The translations under genes and the position numbers were made by a program. This document shows positions 36,001 to 46,636 of a stretch of 64,000 nt of DNA, piece after piece. The notes beneath the pieces are model-generated. The model saw only the letters and a list, made by a program, of their open reading frames with translations. It was not told where the DNA came from and did not search any database. Every line of letters begins with the position of its first letter. Position 1 is the first letter of the stretch. Source of the stretch: Guadua angustifolia (Eukaryota; Streptophyta; Magnoliopsida; Poales; Poaceae); contig CM070508.1 of assembly GCA_036346375.1 (NCBI GenBank), positions 24,186,852 to 24,250,851 on the forward strand, written 5' to 3'.

Positions 36001-36263
36001 TAAATTTTAAAAAGGTGCCTCTCTTATGTGATAATGAAAGCGCGGTCAAAATAGCAAATAATCCCGTCCAACACTCAAGGACCAAGCATATAGATATTCG
36101 CCATCACTTCTTGAGAGATCATGTTGGCAAAGGAGATATTGAAATTAGTCATATTCGAACCGAAAATCAATTAGCGGATATACTCACTAAACCCTTAGAT
36201 GAGGCTAGATTTTGCAAATTGAGGAATGAATTAAATGTCATCGATATCTGTAATGTGGCCTAA
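33090..36263 (+). CDS. Sirevirus pol polyprotein (protease, integrase, RT, RNase H), open frame of 1057 codons
   Basis: The frame opens after TAG at 33087-33089 and has no ATG before 33147, so it was presumably expressed from gag by readthrough or frameshift; gag's own TGA is at 33074-33076. Domains in order (residue numbers from 33090): protease WVLDSGCTQHMTGD (about 10); the integrase zinc region around HRRLAHVGM and CSACQAGK (about 145-195); integrase core with DLFGPT, VVDDYSRYTWVFF, IRSDNGSEF and PEQNGVVERKN (about 208-315); RT with FQMDVKSAFLNG and YVDDIIFG (about 570-770); RNase H with YSDSDYAGC and STAEAEYIS, ending HIDIRHHFLRDHV. All catalytic motifs are intact and no stop is present, unlike gag and ORF3. 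The 1057-codon length fits copia pol. Confidence 0.9.
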   Translation, partial: VNYKTSGRHWVLDSGCTQHMTGDRKMFTTFDSGSGQNDKITFGDNSKGKVLGLGKIAISNDLSISNVLLVETLNFNLLSVAQICDLDLVCTFSKNGVVISKANDNSLVFKGFRFGNLYLVDFTSNDSCLQTCLMAKTSLGWLWHRRLAHVGMIQLKKLFKNDLVVGLKDVKFEKNRLCSACQAGKQVASSHPSKSIMSTSRPLELLHMDLFGPTTYKSIGGNSYCLVVVDDYSRYTWVFFLDDKSETSNIFKRFAKRAQNEFDFIIKKIRSDNGSEFKNTRIEDCCDELGIKHELSATYTPEQNGVVERKNRTLIEMARTMLDEYGTSDSFWAEAINTACHATNRLYLHRLLKKTSYELLVGRRPNISYFRVFGCKCYILKKGVRFSKFQSRCDEGFLLGYSSNSKAYRVFNKNKGFVEETCDVEFDETNGSQEEQENLDDVGEEGLREAMKNMTLGDVKPEVDIENQPSSTQAEPSTSATPSQIQIIDEDDKNNDQQVQPLPQRIHHGLSKDHPIDQILGDVSKGVQTRSRVASFYEHYSFVSSFEPTHVDEALSDPDWVNDIHDELNNFARNDVWTLVERPKEHNVIGTKWVFRNKQDENGIVVRNKARLVAQGFTQVEGLDFGKTFAPVARLEAIRILLAFASSFDIKLFQMDVKSAFLNGQISELVFVEQPPGFENSKYPNHVYKLSKVLYGLKQAPRAWYERLRDFLISKGFKIGKVDTTLFTKIIDEDFFVCQIYVDDIIFGSTNEDFCKEFGDMMSREFEMSMIGELSFFLGLQIKQLKNGTFVSQTKYTKDLLKRFGMEDAKPIRTPMASNGHLDLNEGGKPVDLKLYRSMIGSLLYLTASRPDIMFSVCMCARFQASPKECHLVAVKRILRYLKHSSNIGLWYPKGAKFDLIGYSDSDYAGCKVDRKSTLGSCQLLGRSLVSWFSKKQNSVALSTAEAEYISTGSCCAQLLWMRQTLMDYGINFKKVPLLCDNESAVKIANNPVQHSRTKHIDIRHHFLRDHVGKGDIEISHIRTENQLADILTKPLDEARFCKLRNELNVIDICNVA

Positions 36264-37591
36264 GTGTATTTTCTTTGGTTGTTTATTGGTTTTTATTTGG
36301 TATTTGTTCTTTAGATGAGTCTCACATCAAGGGGGAGTAATATGCAATTTATGTATATATCACATCCCCTAAATGTGGAAAACTGAAGATTGTGCTATAA
36401 ATATCTTAAAAGATAAAACTAGACCTTATAAGTCAAAATTATTTGAAAATAATCTATTTTGGATTTACAAAGTGCAAAGGGTTCTCAAATCTTCATTTAA
36501 AATTTATTATTATATAAACCTTATCTTTTGGAACTTATACCATATTATAACCTCTTTATGTTTATAACGAAACAAAACTTTTGTTTGTCAAAAAGCTTGA
36601 TAAAATTCAAAATCACGATCTATATTGATCTAATAAAGGCACATCTCGAGTCTAGCCCAAAGAACTAGAATTGCCATACTTCTAGTTTCTTTTGTGGTAT
36701 TTCAACTCGAACAAGTCAATTCATTATTCCTTATTTGATTGTGTTTAAAGTTTTTGCTTTGTGCTTATCCTGTGGTTGGAAATGATCTAATATTCACTCA
36801 TACATGATATATCAATATATGAGCAAATTCGCAATCAAATTCTCTCTATTTTCTGCCATTCACCTTTGCGGCACTCTACGGCCGCTTGCAACGGAGTAAT
36901 CGCATTCTTGATACTCTAGGGGTCGAGAGCGGTAGTACCGCTCTTGTCGCAAATGGTGGGGCCCCCTCAAAATCCGCCTGGCTCTCTCCCTTCTCTCTCT
37001 TCTTCATTTCTCCTCACCCGAAACCGCCTCCTCTCCCATTAACCGTGCGACTCTCTCTCTCCTCCTCTCAAACCCTAACCCCAATCTCACTCAAACCTTT
37101 GCGATTTCTGGGGTTTCTTCCATTGGATTTGAGCCTTGTGACCTCCTCCTCCAAGAGGTAATCATCTTCTTCATCAATCCTTGGTCATTCTCTTATCTTG
37201 AGCACTCTAGGGTTTGAACGAGAATTTGAAATTTGTAAATTCGTAATGTGGCTAAATCTCTATGGATTAGGAGTAGATTAGATATCCTCCATCTATCTTA
37301 ACTCTCCAATATCCGTTTGAATGATTTTGTGCCACTGCATTGCTTCAAAAGTGCTCAACCCTGTCTTGATTGCGCTCGGGCGGCACTACCGGCCATCACA
37401 AGCGGTAGTACCGACTTTGCGGTACTCTAGGCCTCCATTCTTGATAGTAGTGGCCGTGCGATTCTTGCAAAGACCGGTTTTGAGCATTTTTGAGGGATGT
37501 TCATCTACAACATTTACTCATTTCATTTATATCGTGTCAAATCCTACCCGTTCAATGCTCATGTTCTCAATTCCTTGAACTTCTCTAGATC
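36264..37591 (+). other. Sirevirus spacer between pol and ORF3 with leader-like region
   Basis: There is no ORF of note. A polypurine tract AAGGGGGAGTAAT lies at about 36329. GCGGTAGTACCGC-type palindromes occur at about 36931-36943, with variants near 37380-37410. From about 36960 to 37080 the strand is strongly pyrimidine-rich, like a plant 5' UTR. A donor-like GAG|GTAATC (GT at 37158) and acceptor TTCTCTAG (AG at 37587) frame a possible intron that would end four bases before the ORF3 start. This is a candidate leader for separate ORF3 expression. Confidence 0.45.
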
Positions 37592-39111
37592 ATGCCTCGC
37601 ACTAAAGTTGCCGGAACCGGTCCGTCTGGTGGGGGTAGAGGCACAAGGAAGACGACGAAGAGTCGCGGCATTCCCACTTCGGACACCGATTGCGGAGACA
37701 GCGACAACTCCTTCACCGTCGCTATGAGAACCACAAGGGCTAAAGGAAAGGGACCTGCTGAGCCTTCCCAGCCTAAGAAAAGAAAAGTTCCTGAAGCTGC
37801 ACCTCAAATCACCGGCAGTGAAGATGAGACTGAAAGTGAGAATGAGGAAAGCTCTGAGGAAGAAGAAGAGGTACCTCAAGTTGGAAGGCATCGAAGTGAT
37901 CCCTCACAAATCAAAAGCGATGACTATTATGCGCTCCGAGCTCAGAATCACTATCTTCAGCCTCGCTCTGCACCCAACCCAAAGTTTCATTCCCTCTTCC
38001 AGCAGAAGGTATATGAGCAAATATACCTGGAAAAGGACTTTGCTAATCAACGATGGGTTAGTTGGAAGCATATCCGATAGCAGCCCGAATTCGTTGGAAT
38101 ACTTGAGCTGTTTGGAGGAGTAGGTCTATATAACTTTCTTGGCACAAGAACTGATTATCATGACAAGACCATCAAGCAGTTCTATGCTACCCTCCATGTG
38201 TTTGACTCTATGGAGCAAATCACCTGGATGACCGACACTACCAAATACACTGCCTCCAAGGATGATTTTGAGCATGCCTTGGGAATTTTCCATAGTCGGT
38301 ATCCCAAAATCCACGACGAGCCTCCTTTGACTTTGGATCAAGCCTCTGAGTTCTATGATCAAACTCATCCTTACAAAATTAGACAGTCAGCTGGCTTGCA
38401 ACTCCAACCGAGCATGGTCAATAAAATTATTAGAGTCACTATTCATCTGAAAAGTGGCAACTTTGATGCTGTGAGAGGCCATGCTTGGAATGTCATTGCA
38501 AAGGTCATGGCGAAAGAGAAATTTGATGTTGTGGACTTCATCATAAGGGAGATGGCTCAGTCTGCTAGGGATAGGGGGAAGACCATCTACTTTGCTCCGT
38601 ACATCATGGCCTCGATCCAGAAGAGTTCGAGTATAAGGGTGCCACTCCTACTCCTCACAAGCCATACAAGCCTCGAGTTGCTCCACCTCAAGTCCTGCAT
38701 CACATAGCCGAGCAAGCAGCTCAAGCAAAAGCTCAAGCGGCGCAAGAAGCCCAAGCCCAAGCTCAAGCCTCACAAGCTGCCTCCGTGCCCGATGCCTATC
38801 TTGCGAGTCTTAAGACTCTTCGTTCGGACATGATGGCCGGTTTTGCGCGACAAGAATCATATATGCAGGGCCAGTTTGCACTTGTTCTTGAGCTCCAGTA
38901 CAACAATCGCCAAATGGTTGAGGAAGTCCGTGAGCGCTTGGACATGCTTAGCACTTCTTTTGATCACTATCGCTCATACCATCAGTCTTACCAGCGTCGT
39001 CGTCCGGATGGCAGCAGTGTTCCTCCTTCCTCTCACCCTCCTCCGCCATCCGACTGGTCTCCATGGTCTCCTCCGCCGCCCGCTTCTGCTCCTGGCGATG
39101 ATGAAGAGTAG
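37592..39111 (+). pseudogene. Sirevirus third ORF (env-like position), broken
   Basis: The frame starts MPRTKVAGTGPSGGGRGTRK. It has a basic, Ser-rich N-terminus with the nuclear-signal-like QPKKRKVPE, then an acidic run (ENEESSEEEEE). A conserved-looking globular part (FHSLFQQKVYEQIYLEKDF; LYNFLGTRTDYHDKTIKQFY; WMTDTTKYTASKDDFEHALG) follows. An Ala/Gln-rich helical segment (38710-38780) and a Pro-rich end (SSHPPPPSDWSPWSPPPP) close at TAG 39109-39111. An in-frame TAG lies at 38078-38080 and a frameshift near 38620. In Sireviruses this position often holds an envelope-like gene, but I see no transmembrane segment or signal peptide. The central part instead resembles the putative plant transposon protein domain. 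Function unknown. Confidence 0.6.
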
Positions 39112-39148
39112 ACGGCGTCTTGGCGATCCCCTTTTGGTCCTTGATGAC

Positions 39149-39567
39149 AAAGGGGGAGAAGACTGAAGAATTGAAGCATAATCTTTTAGTTTTTTTTATT
39201 TGTAATGAACTCTTGTTGACTCTTTCGTTGTTGGATTTGAACTCTTGTTATGTTTCATATGTTTCTTTTGCGCTCAATGATAAATTTTCTTCTCTTATGA
39301 GTTTCGCATTATGCCATGCTAATTCATATAAAACTCATATACAAATGTGCAAACTTTTATTGTTTATCCATGGCACATTTGTAGGGGGAGTCATGTTCTC
39401 ATTTAGCAATATCTTGACTCAAATACCTTTTGTCCTTTAAACGACAAAATATTGCTAAATAAGAATCCCACGTGTGAGTAATTAATTTTTATTGGTCACT
39501 CACACTAAATATCAATTTACTTCAATTCGATTATGAGGATTGTCATCAATTACCAAAAATGGGGAGA
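39149..39567 (+). promoter_or_regulatory. Polypurine tracts before the 3' LTR
   Basis: Purine runs that could prime plus-strand synthesis occur at 39149-39160 (AAAGGGGGAGAAG), about 39381-39388 (TAGGGGGAG) and immediately before the LTR at 39556-39567 (AAAATGGGGAGA). Multiple tracts are a described Sirevirus feature. The last one is in the standard position. Confidence 0.7.
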
Positions 39568-39568
39568 T

Positions 39569-41168
39569 TGAAAGCATCTAGGCCCCCATGTGGTTAAGAT
39601 TTTGGTAATTAATGACAATCAAGGCAAATAGACTAATCATATTTGTGCAAGCAAGTTGGAAACAGGAAAAATGTATTCCACGAAAGATGTCGGACGGCTT
39701 CAAGTGCAAAATGGAAGGAGTACGCGCAAAAGAATCTTAAGAAATGAAGGTATAAAATTTTAGGAGTATTTTCTAGTCCTTTTTACCGATCTTGGAGTTG
39801 GAAGTGAAGATCGGGTTGATAGGATAGTCGCCGTACTATCAAGAGGGACTTGATATGGGTCTTTGAATCTTTCATGTGCTCAGAATATGGCTCAATATTT
39901 AGTCTAGACATTCATGCATTCGAGAGAAAATTTAAATCCTGAAAAATGCATTGAGTCGGCACATCATAAGTGTTGAGCGGTAGTACATGCAAGTCTTGAT
40001 ACTAGGGTGTTAGATGGCGTAGCTAAATTCAGAGAGTGATTTTTCTTGCCTTCTTCGAACCCCGAGGCCGGCACTACATAGGTGTCGAGCGGTAGTACTG
40101 CATAAGCTTGATTACCGGCTTATAAGGGCGGTAGCTTTATGACAGTCTGCATCTCCTTGGTCGCAGAGCAAGCACTATCAAGAAGGTCGAGCGGTAGTAC
40201 CGCGAATGCGGTACTACCGCACACTAGTTGGCGGCAGCTTTATTCCAGAGGCAATTCCTTCTCGGCTGGCAAAGTGCGGTACTACCGCACCCCAAGGGCG
40301 GTAGTACCGGCCATGAAATTTTAATCAGAATGACTCGTGTCGGTAGCATTAAATGCCCGTTCTAGCCGTTGAGTCGCAGGAGCGGTACTACCGGCCCCTA
40401 GAGGGCGGTAGTACCGGCCTTGGCGCAAAAACAGGGTAAAAAGCAAATAACGGCTAGTTTGAGTGGGTGGGGGTTATAAATACCCCCTCACCTGTGCTAG
40501 GGCCTGGTTGGTGACTCCATTGAATACATTCTAAGCCCTAGCAACTCTCTCCACACTCTTGTGCATTCAATTGTTGTCTTTTGAGTTCTTGGAGAGAAAA
40601 TTGAGTGCATTGAAAGCATTGCATTAGTTGAGCTATATTGGTTGCACTCTTGAGCTTCAAGCCCACGTCAAGTTTATTACTCTTGGAGGTTGCCGCCTCC
40701 TAGACGGCTTGGAGGCGATCGGGATTGGTGATCTTCTCAAAGAAGTTTGTGAGAAGGCCCAATCGGTGTGAAGGCAAGGAGCTCGCCTACCCGGAGCGGG
40801 GAAGAGCTACCGATAGTGATCGGGGAAGGCTCAAGCAAGAGGAGCCGGCTTGAAGAAATTCAAGTCACCTCAACGTGGAGTAGGGGAGACCGGCAAGTCT
40901 CCGAGACCACGGGAAAAATTCTCTTGTCCATCACTTGTGGTTTGCTTGATTTTACTCTTGTGCAATTCTAGTAATTTGATTCTCTTGTACTACTTGCTTA
41001 GTTTTGATATACTTGCATAGGGATATCATTTGTGATCACTAGAATTATTAAGTGTTAAATTTGCCAAAATTGTCACTAGTTCTTAGAAATCTTTAAACTT
41101 GAATTTTAGTATTAGAAAATTTAGAAAAGCCTATTCACCCCCCCTCTAGGCTCATCCTCGATCTTACA
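39569..41168 (+). repeat. Sirevirus 3' LTR, 1,600 bp
   Basis: This is a direct repeat of the 5' LTR, from TGAAAGCATC to GATCTTACA. It holds at least six near-perfect palindromic motifs CGGTAGTACCG or CGGTACTACCG, at 40191-40203, 40208-40220, 40274-40290, 40297-40312, 40382-40394 and 40404-40417. TATAAATACC lies at about 40476. The 3' portion of the LTR is uninterrupted here and shows the sequence lost from the 5' LTR. Confidence 0.92.
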
Positions 41169-42494
41169 TACCCTGGCGTAAAGTACGCCGACAGTAGCCC
41201 CCGGGTCCGTCCTAGAACGCACGCTAGTTTCTTTTAGGCCTCATTTAATGTCAGTACATTCCTGGATAGACCCACTACTTCTGAGCACACAACCGTCTCG
41301 GCCCTCCCCACTTCCGCCGATTTTTCTCGGGACCCGAAACGTCGTGCACTTTTGCCCTTTTCGCGAACCGTCTGTGTGAGGGGCCTATATATATGCGCAC
41401 CCATGACCGACGGTTTACACTCTTTCTGATTCCTGTGCACTTTGCTCTTTGCCCTTTCAACTCCCCCGTCTAAAGACCTTGCTCTTGCTCTAATGGTGCA
41501 ATCCTTTCCATCTTCTTCCGTTGACAGGGAGAGGGCGGTGACGCTCTCCAGAATCGCGGCCGAGGGCTCCCTCCACCTTCGCCATGGAACCCTCACGCCG
41601 TGATGCCAATCCGGGGAGATCGTCGTCTTCGCCTGGGGATTAATGGCGGGCCTGGTGCCACCCTTTTCCGAATTCCTCTTCACCATCCTCCATTTCTACG
41701 AAATCCACCATCTTCATCTTACTCCCAACGCCGTCCTCATCCTCTCAATCTTCGCACACCTCTGCGAAATGTTCGTGGGGGTGATGCCAAATCTTCCCCT
41801 TTTCTGGTACTTCTACACTCTCCGCGGCCTCCACGACGATGAGGTCATGGGGAGCTGCCATTTTCGCCTCCGCGACGGGTTGGCCCCCTGCTACATTCCC
41901 TTCCAGGCGAAGTCCAACTGGAAGGCGTGGCAGAGCGACTGGCTCGACGCCGACGACGACAGCGGGGTCGATGCACTCGGGATACCTTGCGCGCTGGCGG
42001 AAACCCGCGAGAGTTGGAGCTCGCCCATCGAGGAGATGGCAGAACTCCTGGAGATGGCGGCCCGCATCAACCATTGCGAGACGCTTATTCGACCGGGCGG
42101 TAGTCTGAGACTTCGTAGCCTGGAGGATCAGTCCCCTTCGTCGATGTGCCCAGCCTGCATGGCAGTACACGGGTGACGACGACATGACCCGCACGCACCC
42201 GGGCCGTAAGTTCTTTATTCTTCTCATCAATACATATCGTCTTTTGTGGTCGTCATCAACCAACAATCTTGTCTTCCTTTTTCCGCCAAGCGCAGGGAAC
42301 TTGGACGGCCCGCCATCTCCAAATGGCTAGCGGATTGCTCCGCCAATGCCGAAGCGGCCTAGATTTCCGCAGGGGCTCGGTAGCTCCGCGATCTGGAGTC
42401 ATGAGCGCCTCTGGATCGTCTGTTGTTTCGACAATGGACTCCACCACCCTTGGTATTGCCGCTTACCATGATCCTTGGTGATCGGGGACATGAT
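41169..42494 (+). mobile_element. TE-A continued: LTR end and gag-like region
   Basis: The LTR of TE-A ends at 41195 (TACGCCGACA), followed by GTAGCCCCCGGG. The rest is internal sequence of TE-A, with a broken gag-like gene (41500-42180). It runs to the chromovirus insertion site ATGAT (42490-42494) and resumes at 46637. Confidence 0.65.
41500..42180 (+). pseudogene. Putative gypsy-type transposon domain protein (PF04195-like) fragment
   Basis: The frame from 41643 (MAGLVPPFSEFLFTILHFYE) followed by LHLTPNAVLILSIFAHLCEM and FVGVMPNLPLFWYFYTLRG is the conserved core of the N-terminal protein of many grass gypsy elements, in which a Pro-rich start, a helical LTPNA...LCE segment and a WxxFF motif are typical. 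Coding continues with an acidic segment and EEMAELLEMAARINHCE to a stop at 42174-42176. The part upstream of 41643 (about 41505-41640) reads in a different frame, so the N-terminus is broken or spliced. The rest of TE-A's coding region is missing. Confidence 0.65.
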
Positions 42495-45400
42495 TGTCGA
42501 GTTTAGGTTTGAGTCAAAGCTTATCGGAGGAGTTCGGGAGTTTGAATATTTTCATTTGTTGAGTGTGGCGAGATGAGGTTATGATAAATGAAGGGTCAGA
42601 TTGGAGTATATCTTTTAGTGAGATCTGAAGGTTAAGAGTAACTTTAGTATTTACTGTTTTCCCTAATGTAATTATCGGTAACTTTGTTTTAACTGAGTGG
42701 GGTTGGTAGAACAGAAAGGGCTGTACTTAGCCTGGAGTTTGTTACGATCCGATCATGCCTTGAATGAGAAGTTTTGCTTGCTTTTGCTTTCCCCTCTATT
42801 TCCTGTGTTCATCTACTTTCCATTTTACCACTTATTTGCATTTTCCTGCTTGATTTGATCCTTGCGATTCTGCCTGGAAGTTTATTTGGGAAAGGTTTGT
42901 GCTACAGCTCTAGTTGATAGTGGAAGCACGCCGACTTTCATCACTCCGGAATTGGCGGTAAAGGCTAATTGCTGCATCAGCAATCAATCTACTGAACAGG
43001 TGGCTGTGGCAAATGGAATGAAAATTGAATGTAGTTCAAAATGTAAGAATTGCCAATATACTATCCAGGGAGAAGAATTTCGGTCTAATTTCATAATATT
43101 GCAACTTAAAGGTTATGATATGATCCTAGGAGCGGATTGGATTTATCAGCATAGTCCTGTAAGTCTTGATTTGAAATCAAGGAAGTTCTGCATTTGTAAA
43201 GATGGGCAGAAGAAGGTTACCTTTGAAGATGAAACAATTCCGAAGAAAGATTGCATCATAAATGAATCCAAATTGATCAAATTATTAGAGAAAGGGGTAG
43301 TGGGTGTAGTGTTCTATGCTAAAGCTGTACTCAGTGCACATAATCAAAACCAGATCACTCCAACAGAGATTGAAGAAGTTATCAGTAAGTACGCTGATGT
43401 GTTCAGTGATCCAACAAGACTACCTCCAGTGAGGGATTGTGACCATACCATTCCCTTAGTGCAAGATGCAAAACCAATCAATGTCAGGCCTTATAGACTA
43501 CCTCATTACAAGAAGGATGCCATGGAGGAATTGATTGAAGAACTGCTGAAAACACAAGAAATCAGACCAAGTGTGAGTCCTTATTCCTCACCTGCTATTT
43601 TAGTCAAGAAAAAATATGGGACATGGAGATTGTGTATTGATTATCGGCAACTCAATGCGAACACAATCAAGAATAAATATCCGATTCCGGTAATTGAAGA
43701 TCTATTGGACGAACTACATGGCGCCCAGTTTTTCTCTAAGATTGATCTTAAATCCGGCTATCATCAGATAAGAATGAAAGCTGAAGATATCTTCAAAAAT
43801 TCGTTTAGCACCCATATCGGCCATGATGAGTACGTGGTAATGCCGTTTGGATTGACTAACGCTCCAGCCACATTTCAAGCTCTCATGAACAAGATTTTGG
43901 CAAAATTCTTGAGAAAGTTTGTCTTGGTGTTCTTTGATGACATCTTGGTTTATAGTCCAACATTGAGTGATTATCAAATGCATTTGAAACAAGTTCTGGA
44001 AGTATTAAGAGAAAACAGGCTATTTGCAAAAAGGAGTAAATGTGTTTTTGGGCAAACTCAGGTTGAGTACTTGGGTCACATAATCTCTAGCAATGGAGTG
44101 ACTACCAATCCTGATAAAGTTAAGGCAGTACAGGAGTGGCCGGTGCCAAAGAACATCACCCAGTTAAGAGGTTTTTTGGGTTTGGCTGGATATTATAGGC
44201 GGTTTGTGAGGAATTATGGGTTAATCTGCCGTCCCTTATTCAATGCCCTCAAAAAGAATGCTTTCCAATGGGAAGTGGAGCAACAACAGTCCTTTGATGA
44301 GGTGAAACGAGCTCTTACTCAAGCTCCGGTTTTGGCCTTACCTGATTTCCATCAACCATTCATTTTAGAAACAGATGCTAGTGGTGGTGGTTTGGGCGCA
44401 GTTTTGATGCAGGGGGGTCGACCGATTGCTTATATGAGCAAAGCAATTGGACCGAAGGCTTTAGCCTTGTCAATCTATGATAAAGAGGCTCTGGCCATTA
44501 TCGAAGCTATTAAGAAGTGGAAACATTACTTGACCGGATCAACATTGATAATTCGCAAAGAGCAACAAAGTCTTCGATTTATAACAGAACAACGTTTGGT
44601 GGATGGGGTGCAACATAAGTTACTAATCAAGTTGCTGGGTTTCAATTTTAAAGTGGAATATAAGAAAGGTAGAGAGAATCGGGCTGCTGATGCATTATCA
44701 CGAGTGGAGCATCAAGAAGGTGTAATGGTGATGACTACAGCTCTACCGGGGTGGATCTCTGAAGTAATTAAAAGTTATGAGAATGATGACAAATGCAAAG
44801 AGTGGGAAACCAAATTAAGAGTTGATACAGAAGGATCGTATCCTTTTACTCTGAACCAAGGAATATTAAGGTACAAAGGGCGCATTTATATTGGAGACTG
44901 CACTGAGCTGAGACAAAAATTATTAGCTTCATTCCATGATTCAGCTTTTGGGGGGCATTCGGGCGAAAGAGCAACGTATCAAAGAATCAAGTTGTTATTT
45001 TATTGGCCTAGGCTAAAAACTTCAGTCACTGAATATGTGAAATCATGTGATGTCTGTCAAAAAGCAAAGCTGAAAATGTGCCATATCCCGGATTATTACA
45101 ACCCCTTCCGGTGCCAGAAATGGCATGGACTCATGTGACCCTGGATTTTGTTGAAGGGCTACCTAAATCGGGAGGTAAAGATGTAATAATGGTGGTAGTG
45201 GATAGATTTACTAAGTATGCACATTTTATTGCTCTTAGTCATCCATATACAACTCAGTTGGTGGTTGAACTTTATCTTGATCATGTGTAGAAGCTACATG
45301 GGCTTCCAATGGTATTGATTTCAGATCGGGATAGAATCTTCACAAGTACATTATGGCAAGAGATGTTTAAAGCTTTGGGTGTAAAGATCAGATTAAGCAG

Positions 45401-46636
45401 TGCTTACCATCCACAAACAGACGGCCAAACTGAAAGAGTTAATCAGTGTTTGGAGAATTACTTGTGGTGTATGGCTTTTGCTAGCCCGAAGAAGTGGCAG
45501 TCTTGGTTGTCGTAAGCTAAATGGTGGTACAACACGTCATTTCATACTTCACTTCAAATGACACCCTTCCAAGCATTATATGGAATCAAGCCTCCTATGG
45601 TCATTGAAAATATATTGTTTGCATTCACAACTGATGAAGCCAAGAGCAAGTTGCAAGAAAGACAGCAAGCCTTGGAGATCATCAAGGCCAACTTGGAGAA
45701 GGCAAAATCGAGAATGAAGCACTTTGCAGACAAAAATAGATCGGAAAGGAGTTTTCAGATAGGAGATATGGTTTATCTAAAAATGCAACCTTATCGCCAC
45801 AATGCATTGGGAATGCATAAATATTTGAAATTACACACAAGGTTTTATGGTCCTTATCGAGTCATTGAAAAGATAGGAGATGTGGCTTATAAATTTTTAC
45901 TGTCTAAGGGGTGTCAGATACATCCAATTTTTCATGTAAGCCAGCTTAAAAGACATGCAGGGCCTAAGGTTGTTCCTTGTGGCGCATTACCCTTAGTAGA
46001 TGCTGATGGCAACATTCTCACAGAACCTTATGCAGTAGTGGAGAGAAGGATAGTTCCCAGACACAATATTCCAGTAGTTCAGTGGAAAATTCAGTGGGCA
46101 AATCTTCCACCAGATGCGACAACCTGGGAGGATGCAGATTTTATTTCAAAGGTCTTTCCACAGTTTTATTCATCTTAGACTTGATCCTTGAGGACAAGGA
46201 GACTTAAGGAGGGGGAATTGTCAGGTTTGAGGTTTTAGAGTCCGAAAGCTTATCGGAGGGAGTTCAGGAGTTTGAATATTTTCTGTTTGTTCGGAGTGAC
46301 GGCGACAGGTTATGATAAATGAAGGGTCCAGATTGGAGTATATCTTTTAGTGAGATCTGAAGGTTAAGAGTAACTTTAGTATTTACTGTTTTCCCTAATG
46401 TAATTGTCGGTAACTTTGTTTTAACTGAGTGGGGTTGGTAGAACAGAAAGGGCTGTACTTAGCCTGGAGTTTGTTACGATCCGATCATGCCTTGAATGAG
46501 AAGTTTTGCTTGCTTTTGCTTTCCCCTCTATTTCCTGTGTTCATCTACTTTCCATTTTACCACTTATTTGCATTTTCCTGCTTGATTTGATCCTTGCGAT
46601 TCTGCCTGGAAGTCGGATCCCTCTCGGTTCCTGACA
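42495..46636 (+). mobile_element. Ty3/gypsy chromovirus with gag deleted, 4.1 kb
   Basis: TGTCGAG... at 42495 and CCTGACA at 46636 are flanked by ATGAT on both sides (42490-42494, 46637-46641). The LTRs are 42495-42885 (right end missing) and 46219-46636 (418 bp, TGTCAGG...CCTGACA). The 5' LTR stops at GCCTGGAAGT and is fused directly to protease coding sequence, so the LTR end, primer site and gag are gone. A polypurine tract GGAGACTTAAGGAGGGGG precedes the 3' LTR (46198-46215). Short LTRs and a C-terminal chromodomain-like segment suggest the chromovirus branch, possibly Reina-like. Confidence 0.88.
42886..46178 (+). pseudogene. Chromovirus pol, broken by a frameshift and two stops
   Basis: Domains in order: protease ALVDSGSTPTFI (about 42908); RT with YVVMPFGLTNAPATFQALMN and FFDDILVYS (43830-43960); RNase H with ETDASGGGLGAVLMQ (about 44370); integrase zinc region HDSAFGGHSG...CDVCQKAK (44935-45070); integrase core VDRFTKYAHFIAL, SDRDRIFTS and PQTDGQTERVN (45140-45440). 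A C-terminal chromodomain-like stretch VVQWKIQWANLPPDATTWED (about 46075) follows. A frameshift lies near 45080. In-frame stops are TAG at 45288-45290 (DHV*KLHGLP) and TAA at 45513-45515 (SWLS*AKWWYN). The open frame extends back into the LTR (from 42862), an artefact of the deletion. The element is not autonomous. Confidence 0.9.

Larger units (their letters stand above)
28260..41168 (+). mobile_element. Ty1/copia retrotransposon of Sirevirus type, 12.9 kb
   Basis: The ends TGAAAGCATC and CGATCTTACA are flanked by TACCC on both sides (28255-28259, 41169-41173). The order is LTR, initiator-Met primer site, gag, pol with integrase before reverse transcriptase, an extra third ORF, polypurine tracts and LTR. 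Sirevirus hallmarks seen are the long spacer and third ORF after pol, several polypurine tracts (36327, 39149, 39381, 39555) and many CGGTAGTACCG/CGGTACTACCG palindromes in the LTR. Gag and ORF3 are broken while pol is open. It is inserted in the LTR of TE-A. Confidence 0.9.
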
